Assembly: GCA_963714325.1 (NCBI GenBank)
Contig: CAVQOB010000012.1
Span: forward strand, 1-64,000
Source: CAVQOB01 sp963714325
Lineage (GTDB): Bacteria; Pseudomonadota; Alphaproteobacteria; Rhizobiales; Hyphomicrobiaceae
Direction of reading: 5' to 3'
DNA: 64,000 nt
This document shows, one piece after another, positions 26,539 through 35,351 of the stretch (positions are counted from its first letter, which is position 1; every line of letters begins with the position of its first letter). The notes under the pieces are model-generated. The model saw nothing but the letters and a program-made list of their open reading frames with translations. It did no database searches and was not told where the DNA came from. The position numbers and the translations under genes are program-made.

Positions 26539-26931
26539 ATGTTTCAGGGGCGCTATGTGCGATGGAATCCAATCGCAACTCTTGAAGGTCAGCGGATGTT
26601 TGGCGCCGCCGTGCACGACGATTGGGAAGGATTTCGCATCTGGCTCGAACCCGAGCGCGGCGGCATGGTGATTGTCTCATTCCCGTCTCATCTCTTCTAC
26701 GCGAACTCATCGGAGGGGCGGCGCCTGAGCGCCGTGGAGAACCCGGCTGATATGAAATTTCCGCATGTGTTCTGGATTGTCGAGAATTCGTCTCTGACAA
26801 ACGAATTCAGGCGGCAGGCGGCGGGTACCGCCGACGATCTCGCCATCACGCACTATGCGTTCTTGACCTCGACTGACAGCATCGATGTTCTGGCCACCGG
26901 ACCGCCATTGTTCCGTGAGGCGGAGCAATGA
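26539..26931 (+). CDS. Small hypothetical protein, probable immunity-type
   Basis: A 130-residue soluble protein: FQGRYVRWNPIATLEGQRMF, DDWEGFRIWLEPERGGMVIV and FPHVFWIVENSSLTNEFRRQ. The aromatic, Trp-rich beta sheet followed by a helix resembles single-domain immunity proteins in general layout only. It lies 2 bases after the previous gene and ends facing a convergent gene at 26968. Confidence 0.55.
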   Translation: MFQGRYVRWNPIATLEGQRMFGAAVHDDWEGFRIWLEPERGGMVIVSFPSHLFYANSSEGRRLSAVENPADMKFPHVFWIVENSSLTNEFRRQAAGTADDLAITHYAFLTSTDSIDVLATGPPLFREAEQ

Positions 26932-26967
26932 AACGAAGCCAGGCCTCTCCGCGCTGCAAACGGGTCA

Positions 26968-27770
26968 CTATCGCCGTCGGACAGCATGGGGTATGCCATG
27001 CCGCATCTCGAGGACGAACTGGTCTGGATCAACGACATAGGGCGCAAGACGATCCCGAAGGCTCACATTGGCATCGAGATCCACACCGAGAAATTCCTTC
27101 GCGTTGCTGCCGTCGAAGTAGAACATCGATATCGAGTCGAAGTGCACGCCTGTGACGCGCGCGTTGAAACTGTACTTGAAATCGTGTTCCCCGGCATAGG
27201 CCAACGCGATCCTGCCCGACCAGTCGACAGCGTAGCTTCCGTCAGCACTTCTATTCATCGCGATATGATGATCGGCCACGGCATCATGTCCCAGCAGGTA
27301 GATTCCGAAAGCGTTGGTCTCGAAAAACGTCGCCATGTCGACCGGCAGTGGATCGGCGATGAATTCGTGGGCGGGGCGATCGAGATCGAATGGCGCTCGG
27401 CCGTCCGAGGCGACGATGCCCGGCGCCAGGCTGCTCATGCTCGGACCAATGGTACAGGCGTGAAAATTGTTCCAGGCAATCTTGGATTGCCAGTCGGACT
27501 TGGTGAGCTCCTCGTCCTCTCGATCTCTCGGAATGATGTGCGTCCCGTCATCTTCATAGTAATCCGCAGATGCAAGCTCGAATCGAGGGCTAGCCCTCTG
27601 CGTGGGTGAAGGATCGCCCCCCACATGAATGACGCCACACGATGCCCGTTCGGCCATGGATTGCCGGGGAAGAAAATGCGTCCCTGTACGTCGGTCACGG
27701 CGCGGGTCCTCATGTCGATGGCGCAAAGGCCGGATTTTCGCACGCGAATTGGGCAAGCTCCTCGATCCAC
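26968..27770 (-). pseudogene. Hypothetical protein, single frameshift near the N-terminus
   Basis: The frame from 27770 gives CAIDMRTRAVTDVQGRIFFP and NPWPNGHRVASFMWG. The family-like continuation DPSPTQRASPRFELASADYY, WNNFHACTIGPSMSSLAPGI and FDSISMFYFDGSNAKEFLGV, stopping at 26968, is in a second frame, joined by one indel near 27615. The product would be about 267 residues, soluble and of mixed alpha/beta type. No family is recognised. Confidence 0.5.
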
Positions 27771-27797
27771 ATGCCTCGGTCTACCGACGACATCGGT

Positions 27798-28097
27798 TCA
27801 TTGCCCAACTTGCTCCCCGATGCGCTCCAGCAACGGCGCGACGTGGATGAGCATGAGCGCTACCGCTTCGCGCCTGTCGTCCGACATGCGCTTCAAGAAG
27901 TCCCAGTCGTCACTGAGCTTGCCGATGCCGAATTCTGCGGGATCTACGAGCACGTCGAACTTGTCCGGTGACATCACATGCCAGTAGTCGTCCTGATCGA
28001 GGCTGACACGTCTGATGCCGAGGTCGATCTCGATATGATCGAGGATCAAATTGATTTTTCGGCGCAACGCTGCAATGTCCACTTCGGTCGTCATCAC
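27798..28097 (-). CDS. Small helical hypothetical protein
   Basis: A 99-residue protein (MTTEVDIAALRRKINLILDH, IEIDLGIRRVSLDQDDYWHV, DDWDFLKRMSDDRREAVALM) of the kind often seen beside polymorphic-toxin immunity genes. It has no signal peptide and is predicted helical and acidic. It lies 27 bases before the next gene downstream on the same strand, so probably shares its transcript. Confidence 0.55.
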   Translation of the reverse strand: MMTTEVDIAALRRKINLILDHIEIDLGIRRVSLDQDDYWHVMSPDKFDVLVDPAEFGIGKLSDDWDFLKRMSDDRREAVALMLIHVAPLLERIGEQVGQ

Positions 28098-28244
28098 GCG
28101 TCAACTCCTGGCCGCCCGGGTCGCTTCTGCTGATCGCCAACAATGTTCATGTCATTCTGTCCCAAACGCTGGATCGCCCAAGGCCGCGAGTACTTCTGCG
28201 TTTGGCGTGACCGACCGAATAGCTCACGGTGACGGTGACACCCT

Positions 28245-29084
28245 TCATGGCCAGAACTTTCTCTGCCTCGCTGGAGCGGCTGGAAACGATGCGTTCGCGG
28301 CGGCCGCCAGCGAAACATTGATGTTCTGGAACAGCGCCTCCGAGATGCGGTCGTAGTCGTCCTGTCTGCTGCCGACGAAACCGACATCATTCCAAGAGCC
28401 CATGCCGCCGAACACCCAAGACCCTTGCGCCGCGGAAAGCAACTTTGCCGCACCAACCGGCAGCACGTCTTTGGGCGCAAGATCATGTAGGTCCGGCGCG
28501 GCGGACGCTTTGAGGACATCTAGGCCGCGATCAAAGATCTCGGCGAAATGGGCGACGTCCTCGTGGGCCATCGCAAACGCTTTCGCCTCGTGCAGGACGG
28601 CGGCCAAGCTCCGCGCCTGCTCTTCGCACGACTCCCGAGCTATCAGCGGCGTTTGCTGTCCCTGTGCGAGCCGGCCATACGTCACACGCCAGATTCTCTG
28701 CTGCGGATGATCGCGATCGCCGATCTCCCATCTTGCAGCCCAAAAGTCGGAGCCACGGGGAAGCACGCATTCGATTTGCCACTGCCCGCCACCAACAAAG
28801 GCGACGGCATGCCGATCCGGCATGTGAGGATTAATTGTCGACTGCTGTGACAACCGCATACCGGCGCACTTGTCGCTTTGCAAGGCGCGATACCAATCGC
28901 TGGGCGTATCGGCATAGGGCTGCTCCAATAAACCCGAAGTTGCCTTTTGGAGATCGACGAACCGCACGTGTTCATTGAACTTGAATAACGTGCTCGACGG
29001 ATCGAAGAATCCGGACCATTGCCCCGATAGAAAGGCATTGCCAAAAGTCACGAGCCCAATCAGTTGAGCAATTTCACCGTTCAT
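28245..29084 (-). CDS. Hypothetical protein with weakly hydrophobic N-terminus
   Basis: A 279-residue protein from ATG at 29084 (GEIAQLIGLVTFGNAFLSGQ, WSGFFDPSSTLFKFNEHVRF, QWQIECVLPRGSDFWAARWE, GMGSWNDVGFVGSRQDDYDR). Its last 15 residues (PAAPARQRKFWP) look out of frame. Another frame continues SSRSSEAEKVLAMKGVTVTV to a stop at 28147, so a single indel near 28280 probably cut the natural C-terminus. The hydrophobic N-terminus may be only a buried strand. No family is recognised. Confidence 0.5.
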   Translation of the reverse strand: MNGEIAQLIGLVTFGNAFLSGQWSGFFDPSSTLFKFNEHVRFVDLQKATSGLLEQPYADTPSDWYRALQSDKCAGMRLSQQSTINPHMPDRHAVAFVGGGQWQIECVLPRGSDFWAARWEIGDRDHPQQRIWRVTYGRLAQGQQTPLIARESCEEQARSLAAVLHEAKAFAMAHEDVAHFAEIFDRGLDVLKASAAPDLHDLAPKDVLPVGAAKLLSAAQGSWVFGGMGSWNDVGFVGSRQDDYDRISEALFQNINVSLAAAANASFPAAPARQRKFWP

Positions 29085-29160
29085 TGAGCAGGCTCGGCAT
29101 CCGGATCCTCGCGCTTCACGCCTATCCTTTCGGTTCCACTCATGGTAGGTCAACCTCGGT

Positions 29161-29817
29161 TCACGGCAAGACCTTACAGCGCAGCACTTGCTGCTCCCAT
29201 TCCGCAAACGCCGTCGGTTCCAAAATGCGCACTTCCATAGCCATATCGGCGTGCTTAGGGCCAGACATTGGTGTCGCTCCGCCTGTGAATGTGCCGGATT
29301 TGGTTGTTTCTAGTGCAACCGTGCTCAAGCGGCCGGGACTACCACTGACCAGGACGCCCAGTGATGGAATGCTGAGCTCATGAATGACGTCGTCGGACGT
29401 CACGATCAATTCGACGCGCTTGCCTTGCGGCAGGATCAGCGGACCATCTGCGGTGCAGGTTCGCGGAGTGGCGCGACCTGCCGACGCCTCACGATACTCG
29501 AATTGCCATCCATATTGGCGTCCCTTCACCGTCACGGAAAGATCGCTCGGCGGCGGCTGCGTGGCATTCTTCTGTAGCAGGGCCCACGCTTCCGGGTGCT
29601 TCCGCTTGAGTTCATCGAGGACCTTGTCGAGATTGCAGTTCATGCGCTTCATGCGCTCTAAAAGCGGGACGATCTGATCAGGATCGCGCTGGATGGCATC
29701 CAAAGAGCAAGGATCGGTGTCTTGCCCCGCAGCCGGCACCGCACCGCACGGCGCAAGAAGCATAATCGCCGTGAGCCCCCAGACAGCGCGGACAGAGCCC
29801 GTCGACATACGCGTCAT
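29161..29817 (-). CDS. Exported COX2-like cupredoxin with partial CuA site (His pair kept)
   Basis: A 218-residue protein with a signal peptide (VWGLTAIMLLAPCGAVPAAG). Residues 95-200 follow the subunit II periplasmic domain: VTVKGRQYGWQFEYREAS, LILPQGKRVELIVTSDDVIH, IPSLGVLVSGSPGR, then GGATPMSGPKHADMAMEV. Compared with the CuA site, His146, His189 and Met192 are kept, but both bridging Cys are gone (Ala181, Ser185). This is the mirror image of the protein at 18844, which keeps the Cys pair and loses both His. No oxidase genes or subunit II membrane hairpin are present. A mononuclear site or no copper at all is expected. Confidence 0.7.
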   Translation of the reverse strand: MTRMSTGSVRAVWGLTAIMLLAPCGAVPAAGQDTDPCSLDAIQRDPDQIVPLLERMKRMNCNLDKVLDELKRKHPEAWALLQKNATQPPPSDLSVTVKGRQYGWQFEYREASAGRATPRTCTADGPLILPQGKRVELIVTSDDVIHELSIPSLGVLVSGSPGRLSTVALETTKSGTFTGGATPMSGPKHADMAMEVRILEPTAFAEWEQQVLRCKVLP

Positions 29818-29822
29818 ATCCG

Positions 29823-30032
29823 TCACTCCCCAGATCGGTGGATCAGAAACCACCAGCCAAAGAAAAACACGCCGAGCGCGCCTGTGATCGCACCGAGCGC
29901 CGTGCCGATCCGCCGTGCGGTCTCCGCGGAGTTCTGGCCGATCGTGAGCGTCAGACCAATCATGAGCCCCAAGAGACCCAGAACAACCAAGCTACCGAGA
30001 ATGCCAACACGAGTTGATTTTTTCACAACCAC
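29823..30032 (-). CDS. Small membrane protein, two helices
   Basis: A 69-residue protein with a basic start (KKSTRVG) and two hydrophobic segments (LVVLGLLGLMIGLTLTIG and GALGVFFFGWWFLI) joined by an Arg/Ser-containing loop. It ends 6 bases before the likely start of the COX2-like gene, so the two are probably co-transcribed and may work together at the membrane. No family is recognised. Confidence 0.55.
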   Translation of the reverse strand: MVVKKSTRVGILGSLVVLGLLGLMIGLTLTIGQNSAETARRIGTALGAITGALGVFFFGWWFLIHRSGE

Positions 30033-30198
30033 AATCCCAGCTACTCGAGCCGCAGTAGAAGCCTAATCTCCCTTGCAGTCACCGCTATCGTGTGATCGAA
30101 ATAGCCTAGATTTGATCCAACCGAAAGCCGGACCTGCAGCCTCGCAACGGCTCTCGACACAGCTTCAGCCCGCAACTTGGAGCCGTAATCGCTCGTCA

Positions 30199-32498
30199 TG
30201 GCAGAGCCCGCTCTCCTCACAGCCTACATTCCCATGTCACAGGAAGATCTACGCAGACTTCCTCAAATCAACGGCACCGACCTATGCCCGCGCCGTCGCC
30301 GATCTCGTGATCAACAACAGTGAAGACTGGCTGATCTTTCGGCATCTCAAGGCGGAGCAAGCCTTCTACCTCGCCTTAGTCTTCCGCTGGGAAGACCGCG
30401 CAGAGGACATCATCCAGCGACCATGCTTCCAGGCGCTAATCGGCGCGACCGCCACTCATCCGTCCGGGACGCAAGGGCGTGTACTCATCTCGGCCGGCGC
30501 GATGAATTTCATGGAGGACGAGATCGACGCGGCGTTCACACTGACCGCATCGGGCGCAGAGCGCTCCGATCCCGTCGACATCGAGGAGAAGGAGGCATTC
30601 GACACGCTACTCAACAAATACTTCTTCGCAACCAAGCCCTCCGAGCGGCCCTATCAAGAAGCGATGCTGCAGCCGTCGACGCTTGATCCGGTGATCACGA
30701 AGAGGGCGCTGGCACTGATGGAGGAGCATCGCCGCCGCGTCGCCATCGAACGCGTGCCTCATGCGACACCCTTGCAGCCCGTGCGCTTATTCGAGCGTTA
30801 TCACTACAACGGGCACTTCGTGGTGTTTCGCGAGGCCGGCCACGGGATGAGGCCGCTGCCGGGGTTCGATGCGGCGACGACCGTGCAGCAGCCCTGGGGC
30901 GCCAGCGATGCCCGTCATGTTGCAGTTCGCGGCAATGTTATCGAAACCGATCCCGCCAAGTTCCGTGTCATAAAAATCCCCGTCAGCGAAGGCGAAGCAT
31001 TCTATCGTGACGATACGCACGTCTACACGCCCGATTGCCGCCGCATCGAGGGCGCTGATGCCAAGACTTTAGCGTTCGTCGGCGGGATGTTCGCGCGCGA
31101 CAAGCACCGCTGGTATGCACTCGACGGACGGTCATGGCCGACATCGGCCCAGAAGCTCGTGTCGACGTCGACGCTCTACTACACCCGCAACACGTTTCTG
31201 ATCGGCGACCGCGCCGTCTACATGGGCACGATGCGCCTGCCCGTCGATGCGGCGACGTTCACTGATCAAGAAGCTCGAACTGCATTCGCAAACCACGTCC
31301 GCGACATGTCGCTCGCCTGGTGTGCCGACAAAGATGGCGACCTGATCATCTGCGATGGCTGTTCTCCGCCGGCCCTGTCATTGAACGCACGGACGCAGCC
31401 GCAAGCCGCTGTGGGACGCATTCGTGCGTCGTGAGCGAACGCCAGAGCTACCCCCGCGAATGGACGGCGATCGAGGCCATCGACGACGCGGCGCCAAGCA
31501 AACCGCGACGACGCGGACGAGCAGCGGCGATTCGTGCGTTCGCGGAGCGATGGCTCGCCGAACACTTCGATTTCTTTCTGAGCGAACACCCATTCAATCG
31601 ATCGTTCTGGCAAGCGATCCAACGCTACATGTACGCCTGTCGGCATCTCGGCCAATACGACGCCATGATCCAAATCGCAGCGCGCATCGAGGCGCACGCC
31701 TGGATCAATCCTTACATTTTTCACCACACGGCCTGCGCCTATGCCGCACGGGGTAACGTTCGCCGCGCTGTGAATGAGGTGCGGCGCGCATTGACGTTTG
31801 GATATGATCGGATCGACGAGATGTTCGCCGATCCTGACTTAGCAAGTCTGGCGGGCGACGCCGAGTTTCTGTCACTCAAGGCTATCGCGCGGCCAATCGC
31901 CAACGTCCGCAGGCAATTCCTACCGCTCGAACTGTTGCAGTATCTGCAAACGCTCGAGGACTCACCGCACTTAAGGGGATTTCACGACACACTCGGTCTA
32001 CAGTTTCATGTGCCAACAGCTGCCCAAATCGGCGCGGCGTTCGGGAGTGATCCCGCGGCGGAAGCGGCATACCGCGCTTCGTGGCTCGCGGTCAGCAAGG
32101 CTATCGTGAGAGCGTCGAAGCTACCTGACGGACCACCTTGGATCGACGACGACTTCTACCTCAAGATTTGCGAACTACCCGAGCTGCCGGCATGGATGCA
32201 TCTGCTCGGGGCGGTCGCGCTGTTCGAAGAGGGGTGGTTCTGGGTGGACATCAAGTCGAACGACATCGAACCACGCAAAGAGTTTGCCCACGCGATCGAT
32301 GCGCTTCGGCGCATGCGCGATGTGTTAGCGAAGCGATCCGTCCGCCGTGACCGATTCGGATTGGCAGTTGGTCTCGACCCACCCCAAGATTCGCGCCGTT
32401 CTACGCCCTGTCCAGAACGGCTTGACCCGTCGCTCCATCAGTCGTGTCGCACGAGCAACTTCTTGGCCACATCAATTGGATCGTCGTGGTTTGGATAG
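30199..32498 (+). pseudogene. DKNYVY-like plus TPR-like long protein, frameshifted
   Basis: The start at 30199 (AEPALLTAYIPMSQEDLRR) shifts near 30245 into FLKSTAPTYARAVADLVINN and an open frame to 31434. That frame has EAFYRDDTHVYTPDCRRIEG, KHRWYALDGRSW and YYTRNTFLIGDRAVYMGTMR, repeats resembling DKNYVY beta units. A further shift near 31370 leads to SYPREWTAIEAIDDAAPSKP, then a TPR-like helical domain (NPYIFHHTACAYAARGNVRR, NEVRRALTFGYDRIDEMFAD) that stays open to 32498. The natural end is uncertain: the last 50 codons look non-coding and overlap a convergent small gene. The whole would exceed 700 residues. Function unknown. Confidence 0.5.
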
Positions 32499-32593
32499 GT
32501 CGGCTCCATCGATGCCACGAGCCGCCATTGTTCGATCGCGTGCTGCTTCTGCCGACCTTGCAAATAGCAGTCGGCGAGGGGGCTCGAACTCAT
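32438..32593 (-). CDS. 51-residue TPR-like small protein coupled to the SecY-like gene
   Basis: ATG at 32593 overlaps the stop of the SecY-like gene by 4 bp (ATGA). The product begins SSSPLADCYLQGRQKQHAIE and continues QWRLVASMEPTYPNHDD and DVAKKLLVRHD, stopping at 32438-32440. It has one helical hairpin with TPR-like spacing. The overlap, the good amino-acid composition and the clean stop argue for a real gene despite its size. It could also be the last TPR unit of a once longer protein. Confidence 0.5.
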   Translation of the reverse strand: MSSSPLADCYLQGRQKQHAIEQWRLVASMEPTYPNHDDPIDVAKKLLVRHD

Positions 32594-33642
32594 CGATCAA
32601 CCCCTCCGCGTTGCCGAATTCCTGTCAAGATGACGTTGGCCACGGCGGTAACGATGACCAGATGTCCAGCCGTCAACAGCAGCGTCGGCACTGACGCACG
32701 TTCGACCACGAGACCAACTGCGAGCAACGCCAGAATTCCGGCGGTCGGCGCCCAAAGCGCGAAGCTGCCCTCCCTGCGCGCGTAAAGAAGCGTGAATCCG
32801 ACAACGGACACCGTGAGCATCAGCAATCCGATCGGCTGATCCAGCGTCAGGCCCGACTGCACGCGATCCGGATCGGCGAACGCAAGCCCGCCAATGCTGA
32901 CGACAACAGCGAGCCAAGGCACCACCAGCCCTGCCAATTGGATTGGCCAGATCAACGGCTCCATCTGACTGAACCCTAGCCTATGACGCGTCATGGCGAG
33001 ACCGACGAGCGCTGCAATAGCCGCCAGCGTCCCAACAACGAGGCCCAGGATGACATCGGGAGCGGCAAAGCCCTGCTGCACAACAGCCTGCAGGCGAAGC
33101 GCATTCGGGATGATTTCGCTGACACCGGGCGCCGCTGCAAGAACCCAAAAACCGAATCCAACCCCCGATCTCTGGATGACGTGCGCAAGGATCATTGCCA
33201 GGGCTGTACCGCAAGCAAATGTCACCGAAGCAACCAAAGTAAAGGGCAGATCGGTTGCGATGACCAGACCGGGGACCTGCTGCAAGGCGACGCTGACACC
33301 GTAGCCTTGGAAGGCCGCGAAGATGAGAGCGACCGCGACAATCGGCAACGCGAACGGATTGGCGTGCCCACGATCTCTGATCCGCTGGGTCCATGGGTCC
33401 GGAAACACGAGCACCACCAATTCGGCCAACGTCAGTGCGGATAGCCACGGCACGAGGCCGATCGCCATGATCGATAGTCTGGCCCACGCCCCCGACATAT
33501 CGACGCCAACTTGCAGAAGCTTGTCGACATCGACACCAGCGATTGGGACAGCGCTTGCCAGCCGATACGCCGCAAGCGCCGCCAAGGTTATGAGCACGCG
33601 ACCGGAGTGCTTCAACGGCATGGCCGATTCGATCTCCTTCAT
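32590..33642 (-). CDS. SecY-like multi-helix membrane protein, short, plug region reduced
   Basis: A 350-residue protein with about ten hydrophobic segments. SecY landmarks appear in order: YRLASAVPIAGVD (residues 26-38) matches the YRxGxxIPIPGID end of helix 1; SGAWARLSIMAIGLVP (50-65) matches the SGGALxxxSIxALGIMP start of helix 2; GTALAMILAHVIQRSGVGFG (145-164) matches the GTxxxMWLGExITExGIGNG block. Between PIAGVD and SGAW only about 11 residues remain, roughly half of the E. coli spacing, so the plug helix is short or absent. Total length is about 90 residues below SecY (about 440). Start and stop both overlap neighbours by 4 bp. It is an accessory paralog, not the housekeeping SecY, which would lie among ribosomal protein genes. 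Confidence 0.65.
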   Translation of the reverse strand: MKEIESAMPLKHSGRVLITLAALAAYRLASAVPIAGVDVDKLLQVGVDMSGAWARLSIMAIGLVPWLSALTLAELVVLVFPDPWTQRIRDRGHANPFALPIVAVALIFAAFQGYGVSVALQQVPGLVIATDLPFTLVASVTFACGTALAMILAHVIQRSGVGFGFWVLAAAPGVSEIIPNALRLQAVVQQGFAAPDVILGLVVGTLAAIAALVGLAMTRHRLGFSQMEPLIWPIQLAGLVVPWLAVVVSIGGLAFADPDRVQSGLTLDQPIGLLMLTVSVVGFTLLYARREGSFALWAPTAGILALLAVGLVVERASVPTLLLTAGHLVIVTAVANVILTGIRQRGGVDR

Positions 33643-34646
33643 TTGCCGTGCTCCTCGAACCAGCACCCATCATAGAAGCGGCGTTCCCACTTCAGGCTAA
33701 GGTCACCATCATCGTTGCCAAACACGGGCTCGCGCGGGTGGCGGGCGCTCGGGCAGCCATCACCGAGCGGTTCGAGCTTGCGCCCGAGCGCATGATAGAG
33801 CGGCAACATCGCGTCGTCGACGCCATGTTGCCCAGTGATCGGTCCTGCTCCGAGTTGAAACAGGATGCCGTTGTCCGAGACGCGGGCTTCAACGCCATCT
33901 GGCAAGTCTCTCAGAAGCGCGTCGGCCCCGCAAAGTGCCGAAAGGAACGGCTCCGCCAAGAACGTGAGCCAGTTTATGCCGGAAATCCACGTGTGGTTGA
34001 GATCTTGATCGTAGTCCGAAAACCACGACCGGAGCGGAGACGGACAGACATCTAGCGCCGGATACTTCAAGGCCACCGGCATAAGCAAGGGCAGCGCCTG
34101 TTCGTGGTTGTCGAAGTAGCCCGAAGTCGCCAATCCGAATCCGGCGATAACGCTGCGCATCGGCAAGCCCAAGATCGCCGTCCGCAACGCGTCGAGATCG
34201 AGGTCATGCCGCTCAAAGTCCGGCACGGCAATTGTCGCATCGAGCTGCACGGTTCGCGCGACCCTAAGCCGGAAACCGGTTGGCCCCTTAAACACCTTCG
34301 CAGTCTTGCCGCTCTTGAAGTCGAAGCCGATCCACCAGCGATCGTCGCTAGGAACCACACTCTTCAAGTATTGAAGCGGTTGCCAATCGGCAGCAGTGAT
34401 CGACTTCCTTCGTCGAGCTTTGGCGCCAGCCCTATCGTTCATAATCAGTCGCTCGGCGTGGCGTTCCAAAATGGGTCTGAACACCTGAAACAACCGGTCG
34501 TAGGCTTGGATATGATCGAGCGGGTGGGAGTCATTCAATGAACCTTGACCGCTCAGCCTGAAGGCGGGCGTGGCGATGCCGCCCAACTCCTCCAAGCTAT
34601 TCAGATCATTCGCTTGAAAAACCTTATCGTCATACCAACTAGCCAT
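33639..34646 (-). CDS. TsiV/DUF3396 type VI immunity family protein
   Basis: About 335 residues from ATG at 34646 (upstream ATGs at 34682 and 34730 would overlap the divergent gene). The C-terminal two-thirds has DUF3396 landmarks: FGLATSGYFDNHEQALPLLM, KYPALDVCPSPLRSWFSDYD, ISGINWLTFLAEPFLSALCG, and a final Gly/Pro strand ILFQLGAGPITGQHGVDD. DUF3396 includes cytosolic immunity proteins (TsiV) against VRR-NUC-type nuclease effectors delivered by type VI secretion. Its stop overlaps the SecY-like start by 4 bp. No effector with a nuclease motif is seen in the window. Confidence 0.7.
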   Translation of the reverse strand: MASWYDDKVFQANDLNSLEELGGIATPAFRLSGQGSLNDSHPLDHIQAYDRLFQVFRPILERHAERLIMNDRAGAKARRRKSITAADWQPLQYLKSVVPSDDRWWIGFDFKSGKTAKVFKGPTGFRLRVARTVQLDATIAVPDFERHDLDLDALRTAILGLPMRSVIAGFGLATSGYFDNHEQALPLLMPVALKYPALDVCPSPLRSWFSDYDQDLNHTWISGINWLTFLAEPFLSALCGADALLRDLPDGVEARVSDNGILFQLGAGPITGQHGVDDAMLPLYHALGRKLEPLGDGCPSARHPREPVFGNDDGDLSLKWERRFYDGCWFEEHGK

Positions 34647-34728
34647 TCCATTTCCCGATGCTAGGATCCAGACATCCAACATTCGTTGTTTACGCAAACT
34701 ACCCCGAGAACCGCGCAAGACCGTAAAC

Positions 34729-35346
34729 ATGGCAGATCACCATTTCCAACATGGCGAAGGCCTCGGCCCCATCCGTTTTGGCATGGCCCGCAGTGAGGTG
34801 ATCGCCATACTGGGCGCGCCGAAAAAGCAGTACCGGTTCAGCCAGCAAACCACATCCTCAGACGAGCTGGATGCCGTCATCGATGCGGCTGGCATGGAAG
34901 GGCTGAAGTCACATTTGGCAGACATCTATCGCGGCCAGACGATCGACAGTTACAACAATGGCAAGATAGACAACTGGAACGGCGGCGGCCCTCTCAGCTA
35001 CATATCAAGCGTCACGTATCTTGACGATACCGTTTCCAAAATCACGAGCCTTGATTGCAAGGGTCGGATCTTTTTCAAGACAATAGAACTGACTGCCGAC
35101 ACGCTCTTTGCCACCATCCGATCGCTGCACGCAGTGTCTGACGAATTGTATGTGGATTCGGACTATTTGTTTTTCGAGTAGCTCGGCATCATCGTGACAC
35201 TCGATCCGCACAAGCAGCGCCTCATTGCGGTGACGGACGGACGAACGGAAGGGGCTCTGTTCGACGCGGAGGAGTACCGCTTCTTAGAGAAGGACGAACT
35301 TGAAGAGTACATCGCCGGCGAGGAACAGCGTAACGACAGATCGTGA
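34729..35346 (+). pseudogene. BamE-motif hypothetical protein interrupted by an in-frame TAG
   Basis: The frame begins ADHHFQHGEGLGPIRFGMAR and SEVIAILGAPKKQYRF, the BamE-like IRFGMxxxEVxxxLG motif, and stops at TAG 35179-35181 after DSDYLFFE. The same frame continues at once with LGIIVTLDPHKQRLIAVTDG and RTEGALFDAEEYRFLEKDEL to TGA at 35346. A GAG to TAG change in an otherwise 205-residue gene is the simplest reading. The 150-residue short form could still be made. Function unknown. Related motifs occur in the 470-residue protein at 10666. Confidence 0.55.
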
Positions 35347-35351
35347 CGGCG

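Noticed and set aside
18844..29817. Cytochrome oxidase subunit II genes
   Set aside because: Both lack the membrane hairpin and half of the CuA ligands, and no subunit I or III, assembly or haem genes accompany them.
32590..33642. Housekeeping preprotein translocase SecY
   Set aside because: Too short, poorly matched outside a few landmarks, and not among ribosomal protein genes.
35179..35181. TAG as pyrrolysine or programmed readthrough
   Set aside because: No pyrrolysine genes or recoding signals are seen, and the region is full of broken genes, so a simple nonsense change is more likely.
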